Shown here: one piece after another, positions 44,659 through 53,506 of the stretch
Numbering within the stretch: the stretch's first letter is position 1
Layout of the letters: each line of letters begins with the position of its first letter
From: Lacticaseibacillus daqingensis
GTDB taxonomy: Bacteria; Bacillota; Bacilli; Lactobacillales; Lactobacillaceae
Length of the DNA: 64,000 bases
Assembly: GCF_003946115.1 (NCBI RefSeq)
Contig: NZ_RHOH01000001.1
Location: forward strand, 468,200-532,199
Direction of reading: 5' to 3'
Notes under the pieces: model-generated
The model's database searches: none
What the model was told of the DNA's origin: nothing
What the model saw: only the letters and a program-made list of their open reading frames with translations
Translations under genes and position numbers: made by a program

Positions 44659-45138
44659 ATGTTTAACTTCTTTAAGAAATCCAAAACCACCCTGGTGGCA
44701 CCAGTGTCTGGCGAAGCCATTCCCATGACGCAAGTGGCAGACGCGATGTTTTCCCAAAAAATGATGGGCGATGGCTTCGGGGTGCGCCCTGAAGAAGACG
44801 CGCTGTTTGCGCCGGCTGCCGGTACCATTGCATCGGTGTTTCCCACCAAGCACGCGTACACAATGACTACCGTTAGCGGCATCGAGATCTTGGTGCACCT
44901 CGGCGTTGATACTGTTGAACTGAAAGGCGCGCCGTTTACTTTGACGATTGAAGCTGGGCAAGAAGTGGCCGCTGGCGACGCGATTGGCACCATGGACCGC
45001 GCGTTGATCAAAGAAGCGGGCAAGGCCGATGACGTGATTGTGGTCATCACCAATATGGATGCAATCAAGGCGTTTACCCCAGTGACGCCGGGTGCTGTGA
45101 CTCACGGCGATGAGGTGTTGGCGTTAGCCGGCGCGTAA
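44659..45138 (+). CDS. PTS EIIA, glucose (Crr) type
   Basis: A 159-residue EIIA with the paired active-site His residues His65 (TKHAYT) and His80 (ILVHLGVDTV, the phosphoacceptor), spaced 15 apart as in E. coli Crr. It passes phosphate from HPr to the EIIB domain of the first gene of the operon. ATG 44659 is preferred over the GTG at 44650, with GAGGTG upstream. Confidence 0.9.
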   Translation: MFNFFKKSKTTLVAPVSGEAIPMTQVADAMFSQKMMGDGFGVRPEEDALFAPAAGTIASVFPTKHAYTMTTVSGIEILVHLGVDTVELKGAPFTLTIEAGQEVAAGDAIGTMDRALIKEAGKADDVIVVITNMDAIKAFTPVTPGAVTHGDEVLALAGA

Positions 45139-45172
45139 GCCGCAAAGCATTAAAACAGGCGCCTGCTTTTGA

Positions 45173-45379
45173 TTATTTGCCTTTTGGTTTGTGTTCCATG
45201 TAGTCGCGGAGGCTTGCCACCACGGACGGCTCTGGGGTTTCACGCATCGCTTTGATGTTGTGAATATGTTCCACTGAGACGTGGCTGTTGAGCGCCATCT
45301 CGGTATCGGTGAGGTTGTTTCGACGCTGGAAGTCGATAATCTCCCGAGAAAACTGGTTTACTTGCTCTTTTTCGCTCAT
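45173..45379 (-). CDS. Small helix-turn-helix-like protein
   Basis: A 68-residue protein with a Cro-like segment (NNLTDTEMALNSHVSVEHIHNIKAM) that predicts a helix-turn-helix. Similar short proteins of unknown function occur in lactobacilli. AGGGAG lies upstream of the ATG. It is convergent with the PTS operon and divergent from trpS; a regulatory role is inference only. Confidence 0.6.
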   Translation of the reverse strand: MSEKEQVNQFSREIIDFQRRNNLTDTEMALNSHVSVEHIHNIKAMRETPEPSVVASLRDYMEHKPKGK

Positions 45380-45446
45380 TGCAATAACTCCCTCGCATTT
45401 GTATCTTCATTACGCCTAGTTTCGGCACCAATGCGCGCACCTCGGT

Positions 45447-45475
45447 TTGACATCCCGCACGCCCTTCGCTAAGAT
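45447..45475 (+). promoter_or_regulatory. Strong promoter of trpS
   Basis: Perfect TTGACA, a 17-bp spacer and TAAGAT, immediately before the T-box leader. Confidence 0.85.
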
Positions 45476-45481
45476 GAAACC

Positions 45482-46728
<1,247 letters not shown>

Positions 46729-46734
46729 GCGACA

Positions 46735-46769
46735 GGGGATGGCGCAACTTTGCGCACATTCCCTTTTTT
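46735..46769 (+). terminator. Terminator after trpS
   Basis: GGGGATGGCGCAA pairs with TTGCGCACATTCCC (one bulge, one wobble), followed by six T residues. Confidence 0.85.
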
Positions 46770-46772
46770 AGA

Positions 46773-46801
46773 TTGATTATCATTTAGCACTGTGGCATAA
46801 T
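46773..46801 (+). promoter_or_regulatory. dps promoter with a PerR/Fur-like box
   Basis: TTGATT, a 17-bp spacer and CATAAT. The -35 lies inside TTGATTATCATTTAG, which resembles a PerR/Fur inverted repeat (GATTATCATT core). Dps genes are commonly PerR-controlled. The operator call is tentative. Confidence 0.5.
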
Positions 46802-46856
46802 TAAAATCGTAAATAATCTAGTTGTTTGAAGGCTAACCTTGAGGAGGGCGATTATC

Positions 46857-47318
46857 ATGACCGAGACACAAACGAACGCGGTATTGAACCAGCTGGTGGC
46901 AGATCTGAGCGCGATGTCGGTGTTGATCCATCAGACCCACTGGTACATGCGCGGACCAGAGTTTTTGACCCTGCACCCGTTGATGGACGAGTACATGGCA
47001 GAAATCGATGATCAGCTGGATGTGGTATCCGAGCGGCTGGTGGCGCTGGATGGCGCCCCGTATTCGACCCTGACCGAGTGGGCCGATCACACGGGCATCA
47101 AGAGTGCGCCGGGCCGCTTTGAGGATTCAACGGCCACGCGCTTCGGCTGGTTGGTGACCGCCTACCGCTACCTGGCGGGGGTCTACCAACAGGGGATCGA
47201 GGTCAGCGGCCAAGAAGGCGATGATTCGACGCAGGACGTCTTCATCGGCTACAAGCGCGATGTCGAGAAGCGCATCTGGATGCTGCAGGCGCAACTCGGG
47301 TTGGCACCGCAAGCTTAA
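46857..47318 (+). CDS. dps: Dps-like DNA protection / miniferritin protein
   Basis: A 153-residue four-helix-bundle protein that stores iron and protects DNA from peroxide. The intersubunit ferroxidase site is visible: IHQTHWYMRGP (His residues) and PLMDEYMAEIDDQLDVVSERL (acidic ligands). ATG 46857 with GAGGAGGG upstream is preferred over an in-frame upstream start. Single gene with its own promoter and terminator. Confidence 0.9.
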   Translation: MTETQTNAVLNQLVADLSAMSVLIHQTHWYMRGPEFLTLHPLMDEYMAEIDDQLDVVSERLVALDGAPYSTLTEWADHTGIKSAPGRFEDSTATRFGWLVTAYRYLAGVYQQGIEVSGQEGDDSTQDVFIGYKRDVEKRIWMLQAQLGLAPQA

Positions 47319-47326
47319 TACGGGAA

Positions 47327-47355
47327 GGGGCGCGCCGTTGGGGGCGCCTTTTTTG
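47327..47355 (+). terminator. Terminator after dps
   Basis: GGCGC and GCGCC arms with a G-rich loop and six T residues. Confidence 0.7.
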
Positions 47356-47569
47356 TTTTCAGACCGGCGTGGGTTGTCCCAACATTGCCACGGCCCTAGG
47401 TGCGTGCGGTCTAGGTGTGTCGGGTGGCTTGAACGCTGAACCGTACTCACAGCGAAAATCCGGGCCAGTCACGCCACGGTGCTTGCCGAAATGCTCCGCC
47501 TTGGGACTGATGCCGCGTTGCCCCGGCATGGTAGAATAGAGAGTATCGAAGCACATAAAGGAGAACACG

Positions 47570-48154
47570 ATGAAGAAAAAACTGAGTCCGGTGGCGATCA
47601 CCGGGATTGTGATCGGGGTTGTGGCGCTGTTTGTGGCGATTTTCAGCATCAGCACCTACAACGGTCTGGCGAAGCAAAACCAGGCGGTCGAGGCGCAGTG
47701 GAGCCAGGTGGAAAACGTGATGCAGCGCCGCGCGGACTTGGTGCCGAACCTGGTCAGCGCCGTGAAGGGGTCAATGAATCATGAGACCAAGGTGTTCACG
47801 GACATCGCCAAGGCGCGCGCCAACTACAACAACGCCAGCTCCACGAAGGCGAAGGCCAGCGCGGATGCCGACTTGAATCAAAGCGTGGGGACGCTGCTCA
47901 ACGTGATCAGCGAGGACTATCCCGACCTGAAGAGCAACAGCGACGTTCAGACGCTGATGACGCAGCTGGAAGGTAGCGAGAATCGCATTTCGGTGGAGCG
48001 CAAGCGCTACATTGACGCGGTGCGCGACTACAACGCCAGCGTTGTGACGTTCCCGAAGAACCTATTTGCCAACATGATGGGCTTAGGCCAAAAGGCGACC
48101 TTCAAGGCGGACCCAAGCGCCTACAAGGTGCCGAAGGTGGACCTGGGCGACTAG
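47570..48154 (+). CDS. lemA: LemA family protein
   Basis: A 194-residue membrane-anchored protein: one N-terminal transmembrane helix, then a helical domain with VEAQWSQVENVMQRRADLVPNLV and RKRYIDAVRDYNASV, the family signatures. Its function is unknown, but it is typically encoded with TPM-domain proteins, as here (12 nt to the next gene). AAAGGAG upstream. TAGAAT at 47532 is a likely -10, preceded by an ATGCC/GGCAT palindrome (47510-47529). Confidence 0.9.
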   Translation: MKKKLSPVAITGIVIGVVALFVAIFSISTYNGLAKQNQAVEAQWSQVENVMQRRADLVPNLVSAVKGSMNHETKVFTDIAKARANYNNASSTKAKASADADLNQSVGTLLNVISEDYPDLKSNSDVQTLMTQLEGSENRISVERKRYIDAVRDYNASVVTFPKNLFANMMGLGQKATFKADPSAYKVPKVDLGD

Positions 48155-48166
48155 TGAGGAGCGCAT

Positions 48167-49012
48167 ATGCGTAAAAAGGCGTGGTGGCTGTGCCTGCTAC
48201 CGGTTCTACTCATGCTGTGGCAGGCTGCCCCTGTGGCGGCGGCCAGCCTACCGAGCCGGCCGACCAGCAACTTTTATGATGGCTTGAACCTGCTTGACAC
48301 AGATACGCAGGCCCTGATTCAGGCCAAGAATCGAACCTATCAGGCGACCAGCGAAAAGCCGCAGATCGCGGTGGCCGTGGTGAAGTCCAGCGACGGGGCC
48401 ATCGGCGACTACGCCCCGGACCTGTTCGAAAAATGGGGCGTCGGCCAAAAAGGCGACGACAACGGGGTCCTGATCGTGTACGCCGACAATGATGGCGCCC
48501 AAAACGTGCGCATCGAGGTCGGCTACGGGCTGGAAGGCGAGCTGACCGATGCCTTGAGCGGCCGGATCCTGGCGCAGAACAAGACGTTGCTCAAGGCCAG
48601 CGACAAGGCCAAGGTCAACCGGGGCCTGCGCAACGTGTTCAACGCGGTGGCAACGGTCATTGACAAAAAGTACAAGTTTCCGGCGGATGACAACACCGTC
48701 AGTGATGCCACGATGCAGCAGTATCAGGAAGAGACGTCCGGATCATCCGGTGGCATCCTGCGCGTGGTGGTTGGGATCTTCTTCGTTCTCGTCATCGCGG
48801 CGATTTTCCTCGGTGGCGGTGGGGGGCGCGGTGGTCGCGGGGGCCGGCGCGGCGGTTCCGACTGGTGGCTCTGGTGGCTGCTCAGCAGTCTGCTGTCCAG
48901 TGGCCGGCGCAGCGGCCCGTACAACCGCGGTGGTGGCCCTTGGAACGGCGGCGGCTTTGGCGGCGGTGGTTTCGGCGGCGGCTCCAGCGGTGGCGGCGGG
49001 GCCGACATCTAG
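48167..49012 (+). CDS. TPM domain protein with Gly-rich tail
   Basis: A 281-residue membrane protein: signal peptide (WWLCLLPVLLMLWQAAPVAAA), an extracytoplasmic TPM domain (about 35-165, with YDGLNLLD, DNGVLIVYA and RIEVGYGLEGELTD), one transmembrane segment at about 200-216 and a long Gly/Arg-rich tail (GGGFGGGGFGGGSSGGGGAD). TPM proteins are linked to membrane-protein quality control and phosphatase activity. Cotranscribed with lemA. Confidence 0.88.
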   Translation: MRKKAWWLCLLPVLLMLWQAAPVAAASLPSRPTSNFYDGLNLLDTDTQALIQAKNRTYQATSEKPQIAVAVVKSSDGAIGDYAPDLFEKWGVGQKGDDNGVLIVYADNDGAQNVRIEVGYGLEGELTDALSGRILAQNKTLLKASDKAKVNRGLRNVFNAVATVIDKKYKFPADDNTVSDATMQQYQEETSGSSGGILRVVVGIFFVLVIAAIFLGGGGGRGGRGGRRGGSDWWLWWLLSSLLSSGRRSGPYNRGGGPWNGGGFGGGGFGGGSSGGGGADI

Positions 49013-49032
49013 GCCGGATAATGAGACACAGG

Positions 49033-49073
49033 GATACTCGGTGTGCGCGTCAGTCGCGACACCGGGTATTTTT
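49033..49073 (+). terminator. Terminator after the lemA-TPM operon
   Basis: ATACTCGGTGT pairs with ACACCGGGTAT and is followed by five T residues. Confidence 0.85.
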
Positions 49074-49170
49074 ATATCGATATATTAAATAAGTTGTCTG
49101 AAAAGGGGTCACGCACCCAGTTAAGTGTGATAAGGTGTAGCGAGATTCAATTCGTTTAGGAGGGGCACAT

Positions 49171-50544
49171 GTGCGCACACTGACAAAGGGGAATCCCCTC
49201 AAACTGGTTTTTTTCTTCACGATCCCACTGCTGATTGGGAATGTGTTCCAACAACTTTACAGCTTCATGGACGCCTTGATCGTGGGGCGGACCATCGGCA
49301 AGGACGCGCTGGCGGCGGTCGGGGCCACGGGGAGTATCAACTTCCTCATCATCGGGTTCGCCCAGGGGCTGACCGCGGGGCTGTCGGTGCTGACGGCGCA
49401 GGCGTACGGGGCGCGCGATGCGAAGGCCGTGCGGCGCAGTTTTGGCGCCAGCATCTGGATCAGCATCGGCATGGTCGTCATCCTGACGGCGCTGGCGGTG
49501 TCTTTGACGCGGCCGATGCTGGCCTTGATGCAGACCCCGGCGGAGATCATCGATGATTCCGTCGCGTTCATCCGCGTCATTTTTATGGGGATCTTTGCCT
49601 CGATGGCGTTCAACCTGCTGTCCAACATGATGCGTGCGCTCGGTGACTCGCGCACGCCGCTGTTCTTCCTGATCATCGCCACGGTGATCAACATCGCGCT
49701 GGAGTTCACGTTTATCTTGGGCTTCCACTGGGGCGTGGCCGGCGCCGGCTGGGCCACGGTGGTCGCGCAGGTGGTGTCGGCGCTGTTGTGCTGGTTCTAC
49801 ATTCGGCGCAAAATCCCGATGCTGAACCTGCAGCGCGCAGACCTCGCCATCGACTGGGCCAACATCCGCCACCACATTGTCGTGGGGATGCCGATGGGCT
49901 TTTCGATGTCGATCATCGCGATCGGGGCGGTGATCTTGCAGGTGATGCTCAACACGCTGGGGACAGACGCCGTGGCGGCATACACTGCCGCAGGGCGAAT
50001 CGACCAGCTGGCCACGCTGCCGGCGTCCTCGTTCGGGGTCGCGATGGCCACTTATGCCGCGCAAAACCTCGGCGCGCGGGAGTACGGCCGCATTCGCCAA
50101 GGCGTCCACCAGACGCTGTTGCTCAATGTCGGCATCTCCGCTGGGCTCGGCGCGCTGATCATCGCCTTTGGCAAGCCGCTGGTCAACCTGTTTCTTGGGC
50201 CTAATCAGCCGGCAGTCACGGCCTTGGCGCAGACCTACTTTCACTACAACGCCAGCATGTACTGGCTGCTGGCGATCCTGTTCACGATGCGGAATCTGTT
50301 GCAGGGGTTAGGCCACACCTTAGTGCCGACCGTGGCCGGGTTCTTTGAACTCGGGATGCGGGCGTTTGCCGGCATTGTGCTGGTCACGCAGTTTGGCTTT
50401 GCCGGCGCCTCAATGGCGAATCCGCTGGCGTGGGCCGGCTCAGTGGTTGTGCTGGTCAGCATGTACACCCGCACGATGCGGCGCATTCGTCAAAAGGAAG
50501 ACGCGCAGCTGCGCGGTGAAGACGTGGGAGGCCCAATGGTATGA
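49171..50544 (+). CDS. MATE family efflux transporter
   Basis: A 457-residue protein with 12 hydrophobic segments. PLLIGNVFQQLYSFMDALIVGR near the N-terminus is the usual MATE signature. These export cationic drugs or metabolites by Na+ or H+ antiport. A GTG start is chosen with AGGAGGGG seven nt upstream; an ATG two bases earlier is out of frame. Its stop overlaps the signal peptidase start (ATGA). Confidence 0.9.
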   Translation: MRTLTKGNPLKLVFFFTIPLLIGNVFQQLYSFMDALIVGRTIGKDALAAVGATGSINFLIIGFAQGLTAGLSVLTAQAYGARDAKAVRRSFGASIWISIGMVVILTALAVSLTRPMLALMQTPAEIIDDSVAFIRVIFMGIFASMAFNLLSNMMRALGDSRTPLFFLIIATVINIALEFTFILGFHWGVAGAGWATVVAQVVSALLCWFYIRRKIPMLNLQRADLAIDWANIRHHIVVGMPMGFSMSIIAIGAVILQVMLNTLGTDAVAAYTAAGRIDQLATLPASSFGVAMATYAAQNLGAREYGRIRQGVHQTLLLNVGISAGLGALIIAFGKPLVNLFLGPNQPAVTALAQTYFHYNASMYWLLAILFTMRNLLQGLGHTLVPTVAGFFELGMRAFAGIVLVTQFGFAGASMANPLAWAGSVVVLVSMYTRTMRRIRQKEDAQLRGEDVGGPMV

Positions 50545-51155
50545 CGCACCGCAAGGAGTGGCGGCAGTTGCGCCAACTGCTGCAGTGGATGCTGATGGTG
50601 ATCGCAGTTGTCGCCGTGATTTTTGGAATTCGGGTGATTCTTGGTTTGTTTCTCGAAAATAACAGCATTACTGGCAACTCGATGGCCCCGACGCTTCAGC
50701 CCGGCGAGCGCATCGTGTCAGTCAAAACGCGCACCTTGCACCGCAATGACATCGTGATCCTGCATGGCCCGGACGACCCCAAGCGACTGTACATCAAGCG
50801 GGTGATCGGCATGCCTGGCGACACGGTGCAGGTCACCAACGAGAAATTGGTCATCAACGGCCAGCCCGTGGCGCAACCGTACTTGAAGCCGGCCTTTATG
50901 GCGGCCGCCGTTAAGCTGTGGGCCAAGCAGCACCAGCAGGTGGCAGAAGGGGTGGCCTTCACGACCGACTTTTCGCTGACCAGCCTCGCGGCGACCGGGG
51001 CCGCGCGCGTGCCAGCGGGCCAGTACTTTGTGCTCGGTGATAACCGGCGCGTCTCCTACGACAGCCGCAATTTCGGCTTCGTCAAGCAACGCGGTATTGT
51101 GGCCGTTGTTAAGTGGCGTTACTGGCCGTTGAACCGGATGGGCGGCATCGACTGA
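50541..51155 (+). CDS. lepB: Signal peptidase I
   Basis: A 204-residue type I signal peptidase: one N-terminal membrane helix, then TGNSMAPTL with the catalytic Ser47 and LYIKRVIGMPGD with the general-base Lys86; FVLGDNRRVSYDSR is the last conserved box. It cleaves Sec and Tat signal peptides and so serves exported proteins such as the pilins and adhesin in this window. Overlaps the MATE gene by four bases. Confidence 0.92.
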   Translation: MTHRKEWRQLRQLLQWMLMVIAVVAVIFGIRVILGLFLENNSITGNSMAPTLQPGERIVSVKTRTLHRNDIVILHGPDDPKRLYIKRVIGMPGDTVQVTNEKLVINGQPVAQPYLKPAFMAAAVKLWAKQHQQVAEGVAFTTDFSLTSLAATGAARVPAGQYFVLGDNRRVSYDSRNFGFVKQRGIVAVVKWRYWPLNRMGGID

Positions 51156-51196
51156 ATCATGTCGGCTGAGCCCGAACCCGGTTGCGCTAAGCAGAA

Positions 51197-51252
51197 AAGG
51201 CGGATGTTCTGACCAACCCGAACCTCGGGTCGTCAGGGCATCCGCCTTATTT
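51197..51252 (+). terminator. Terminator after lepB
   Basis: AAGGCGGATG pairs with CATCCGCCTT, enclosing a second CCCGA/TCGGG-type hairpin. The T-run is short. Confidence 0.7.
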
Positions 51253-51358
51253 GATCTGCGCGAAGCGTTCGACAAGGTGGCTTTTGAACCGCACGATGCC
51301 AGAAACGGTGTGATCACTCTGGCGCCGTCAGTGTGGGCATAGGTTTTTTTCATCCCCC

Positions 51359-51459
51359 AAAAACGGCTCCCTGCACTGGCATGACAGGGGGCCGCAAGTC
51401 GGCACGACGGCCGGTGGGGGGTGGGGTTGGATTGAAGGAAGAAGCAGGTTGCTTCTATA
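51359..51459 (-). ncRNA. Candidate small RNA on the minus strand
   Basis: Read on the minus strand: a TATGCT -10 box (51466-51471), a hairpin GAAGCAACCTGCTTC (51441-51455), a C-rich single strand (CCAACCCCACCCCCCACC, about 51413-51430) and a terminator CGGCCCCCTG/CAGGGAGCCG followed by TTTTT (51359-51394). No minus-strand gene feeds this terminator. The C-rich stretch could pair with Shine-Dalgarno sequences. No -35 is clear; purely inferred from structure. Confidence 0.35.
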
Positions 51460-51572
51460 AAAATCAGCATAGCGTGAACTTGTGATCAAACTGTGACGAA
51501 ATCAAGTCCCTTTTGTCCCGCCTCACCTTGGGTGGTATGCTAACGGTATCATGTGAAAACGAGGAAAACGCG

Positions 51573-52391
51573 ATGTATAAAATGATTGTCAGTGACCTAG
51601 ATGAAAGTCTGCTGCGCACCGATGGGTCGGTTTCGCCGGCTGACGTGGCCACGATCCAGCGACTGAAGGCGGCCGGGGTGAAGTTTGTGCCCAACACGGG
51701 GCGCGGGTTTGCCTCCGTGCAGCCGCTCTTGGCCACGCTGGGGCTGGCCGGTGAGCCGGGGCAGTATGTGATCTCGTACAACGGCGGAGCAATCGTCGAG
51801 AATGCGGGCAACCGCCTGCTGATGACCCAGGCGCTGCCATGGGCGGTGGCGGACCAGATCTTTCGGCTTGCGATGGCGACGGGGCAGTTCTGCGCGCATG
51901 TGTACACTTTCCACCATGTGTACCTCGCCAACCCCAATCCAGATGAGTTGGCGTACATGGCCAACCGTGGCGTGGCCTTCACCGAGATCCCGGCCACAGA
52001 CCTGAGCGCCTTTCAGGACCGCCAGATTGCCAAGGTGATCTTTCAGAATCTTGATCTGAGTGTTCGGGCTGAACTGCGCGAAACGGTTGAGACGCAGTGC
52101 CCGACGCCGCTCAACATCACCTACTCATCCAACCGCTACGTCGAGTTTAATCCCGCCACCGTGGATAAGGGGCGCGCAGCGATTGCTTTGGGCGCTAAGA
52201 TCGGCATCGCACCGGCAGAAATTATCGCGCTGGGCGACAACGCAAACGACTTGAGCATGCTGACGGCAGTGGGCCTGGGCGTGGCAGTGGCCAATGCGAT
52301 CCCGGCAGTGAAGGACGCTGTTGGGCTGGTGCTTCCGGTCACGAATGATGAGAACCCTGTGACGACACTGGCGCAGATGGTGTTTGACTGA
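51573..52391 (+). CDS. Cof-type HAD-IIB family protein with atypical motif I
   Basis: A 272-residue HAD protein. The nucleophile motif reads DLDES (Asp8, Asp10) where most relatives have DLDGT; both Asp residues remain. The C-terminal ALGDNANDLSML metal site and NTGR motif II are present. ATG 51573 has ACGAGG upstream. TTGTCC, 17 bp and TATGCT (51518-51546) is a promoter candidate. Single gene and third HAD-IIB in the window; not preceded by the hairpin array. Confidence 0.85.
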   Translation: MYKMIVSDLDESLLRTDGSVSPADVATIQRLKAAGVKFVPNTGRGFASVQPLLATLGLAGEPGQYVISYNGGAIVENAGNRLLMTQALPWAVADQIFRLAMATGQFCAHVYTFHHVYLANPNPDELAYMANRGVAFTEIPATDLSAFQDRQIAKVIFQNLDLSVRAELRETVETQCPTPLNITYSSNRYVEFNPATVDKGRAAIALGAKIGIAPAEIIALGDNANDLSMLTAVGLGVAVANAIPAVKDAVGLVLPVTNDENPVTTLAQMVFD

Positions 52392-52460
52392 GGGAATAGG
52401 TCAGTTACTCATTAAAATCTTATTATTAGCGTGATTTCTGGGCTTTTTTTGGGCTTTTTT

Positions 52461-52499
52461 CCGTGGTGTACCGGCGTCAATAAGCCGGGGGTACCACGG
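52461..52499. repeat. Inverted repeat upstream of the GalNAc operon
   Basis: CCGTGGTGTACCGGC and GCCGGGGGTACCACGG form an imperfect hairpin with an eight-base loop. T-runs lie before it rather than after it on this strand. Arms contain GGTACC-like cores similar to the operator at 52683. The rest of 52392-52645 shows no gene. Confidence 0.5.
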
Positions 52500-52645
52500 A
52501 GACGACTGAGGATTAATTTGGGGTTAAAATCGCCATCAAAGGGGCGTGGTTGTCACAATTTACTTTTTGAAAACGGTGCAACCAATTTCACTAGGCCAAT
52601 TTTGGAAACGGCTACAAAGGCCGCTGAATCAACGAATTGGTGCGG

Positions 52646-52674
52646 TTGACATCGTTTGGGGCAGCGGTTACACT
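52646..52674 (+). promoter_or_regulatory. Strong promoter of the GntR gene
   Basis: Perfect TTGACA, a 17-bp spacer and TACACT. Confidence 0.85.
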
Positions 52675-52682
52675 GTCTGTGG

Positions 52683-52692
52683 TTGGTACCAA
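52683..52692. promoter_or_regulatory. Palindromic GntR operator candidate
   Basis: A perfect palindrome TTGGTACCAA sits right after the -10 box, at the expected transcription start of the GntR gene. GGTACCAAT recurs at 54832-54840 upstream of the PTS genes. This fits autoregulation plus control of the operon. Confidence 0.6.
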
Positions 52693-52708
52693 TTAGGGAG
52701 GGACGCGA

Positions 52709-53443
52709 ATGGCAATCGAGGATCAGCCGCTGCACGATCGGTTGGTCGATTTGCTCCGAGAGCAAATCCGCACCAACATGGCGCCACACAGCAAGCTGCC
52801 CGCTGAGCGGGTGCTGGCCGAACGCTATGGGGTCAGTCGTAACACGGTTCGCGCCGCACTGTCTAAGCTGGAAATGACCGGGGTGATCTACCGCAGTCGC
52901 GGGCGCGGCACTTTCGTGGCCAACCCAGTGGCGGAGCCAACAGACCTGGCAGAGACCTACAGCTTCACCGAGCAGATGGCCGATCAGGGCCGCACGCCCG
53001 AAAGCAAGGTGCTGTACCTGCAGGAGTTTCCGGCCAACGAGTACATCGTCAGCCACCTGCACGTGCCGCTGGGGACGCCAACGTACAAGCTCAAGCGCTT
53101 GCGCAGTGCGGACGGCGTGCCCCTGATGGTTGAGCGGACCTTTTTGCCCGCTGACCGGTTCCCCAAGCTCTCTGCCAAGGCCATCGAGCAAGACGGGTTG
53201 TACCACGTGATGCAGACGAAGTACGGCTGTGCGGTGTCAGACGCCGTGGAAGCCTTCTTCGCCAGTCTCACCAGTGTCAATGATGCACACCTGCTCAAGG
53301 TGCCATACGGGTCGCCGAGCCTGAGCGTTCAGCGCACCACCACCGGCACGAACGGCGAGATCGTCGAGTTCACGCTCAGCATCACCCGCGCCGACCAGTT
53401 CGTTTATCGGTACCATCATAGTCAAAATGGGACGACCACCTGA
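52709..53443 (+). CDS. gnbR: GntR/HutC family repressor of the GalNAc operon
   Basis: A 244-residue regulator: winged helix (KLPAERVLAERYGVSRNTVRAALSKL, about 30-55) and a UTRA ligand domain from about 85 (TESKVLYLQEFPANEYI-like region). Its position before agaS, PTS and deacetylase genes matches gnbR of the L. casei group. UTRA regulators of this kind bind phosphorylated amino sugars. GGGAGGG upstream of the ATG. Probably autoregulated through 52683-52692. Confidence 0.82.
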   Translation: MAIEDQPLHDRLVDLLREQIRTNMAPHSKLPAERVLAERYGVSRNTVRAALSKLEMTGVIYRSRGRGTFVANPVAEPTDLAETYSFTEQMADQGRTPESKVLYLQEFPANEYIVSHLHVPLGTPTYKLKRLRSADGVPLMVERTFLPADRFPKLSAKAIEQDGLYHVMQTKYGCAVSDAVEAFFASLTSVNDAHLLKVPYGSPSLSVQRTTTGTNGEIVEFTLSITRADQFVYRYHHSQNGTTT

Positions 53444-53506
53444 GTGGCAGCCCAATCAATATCAGCAACTCGCGGGGTTCCCGCAGCGATTCGAGGAGGA
53501 ATCATC

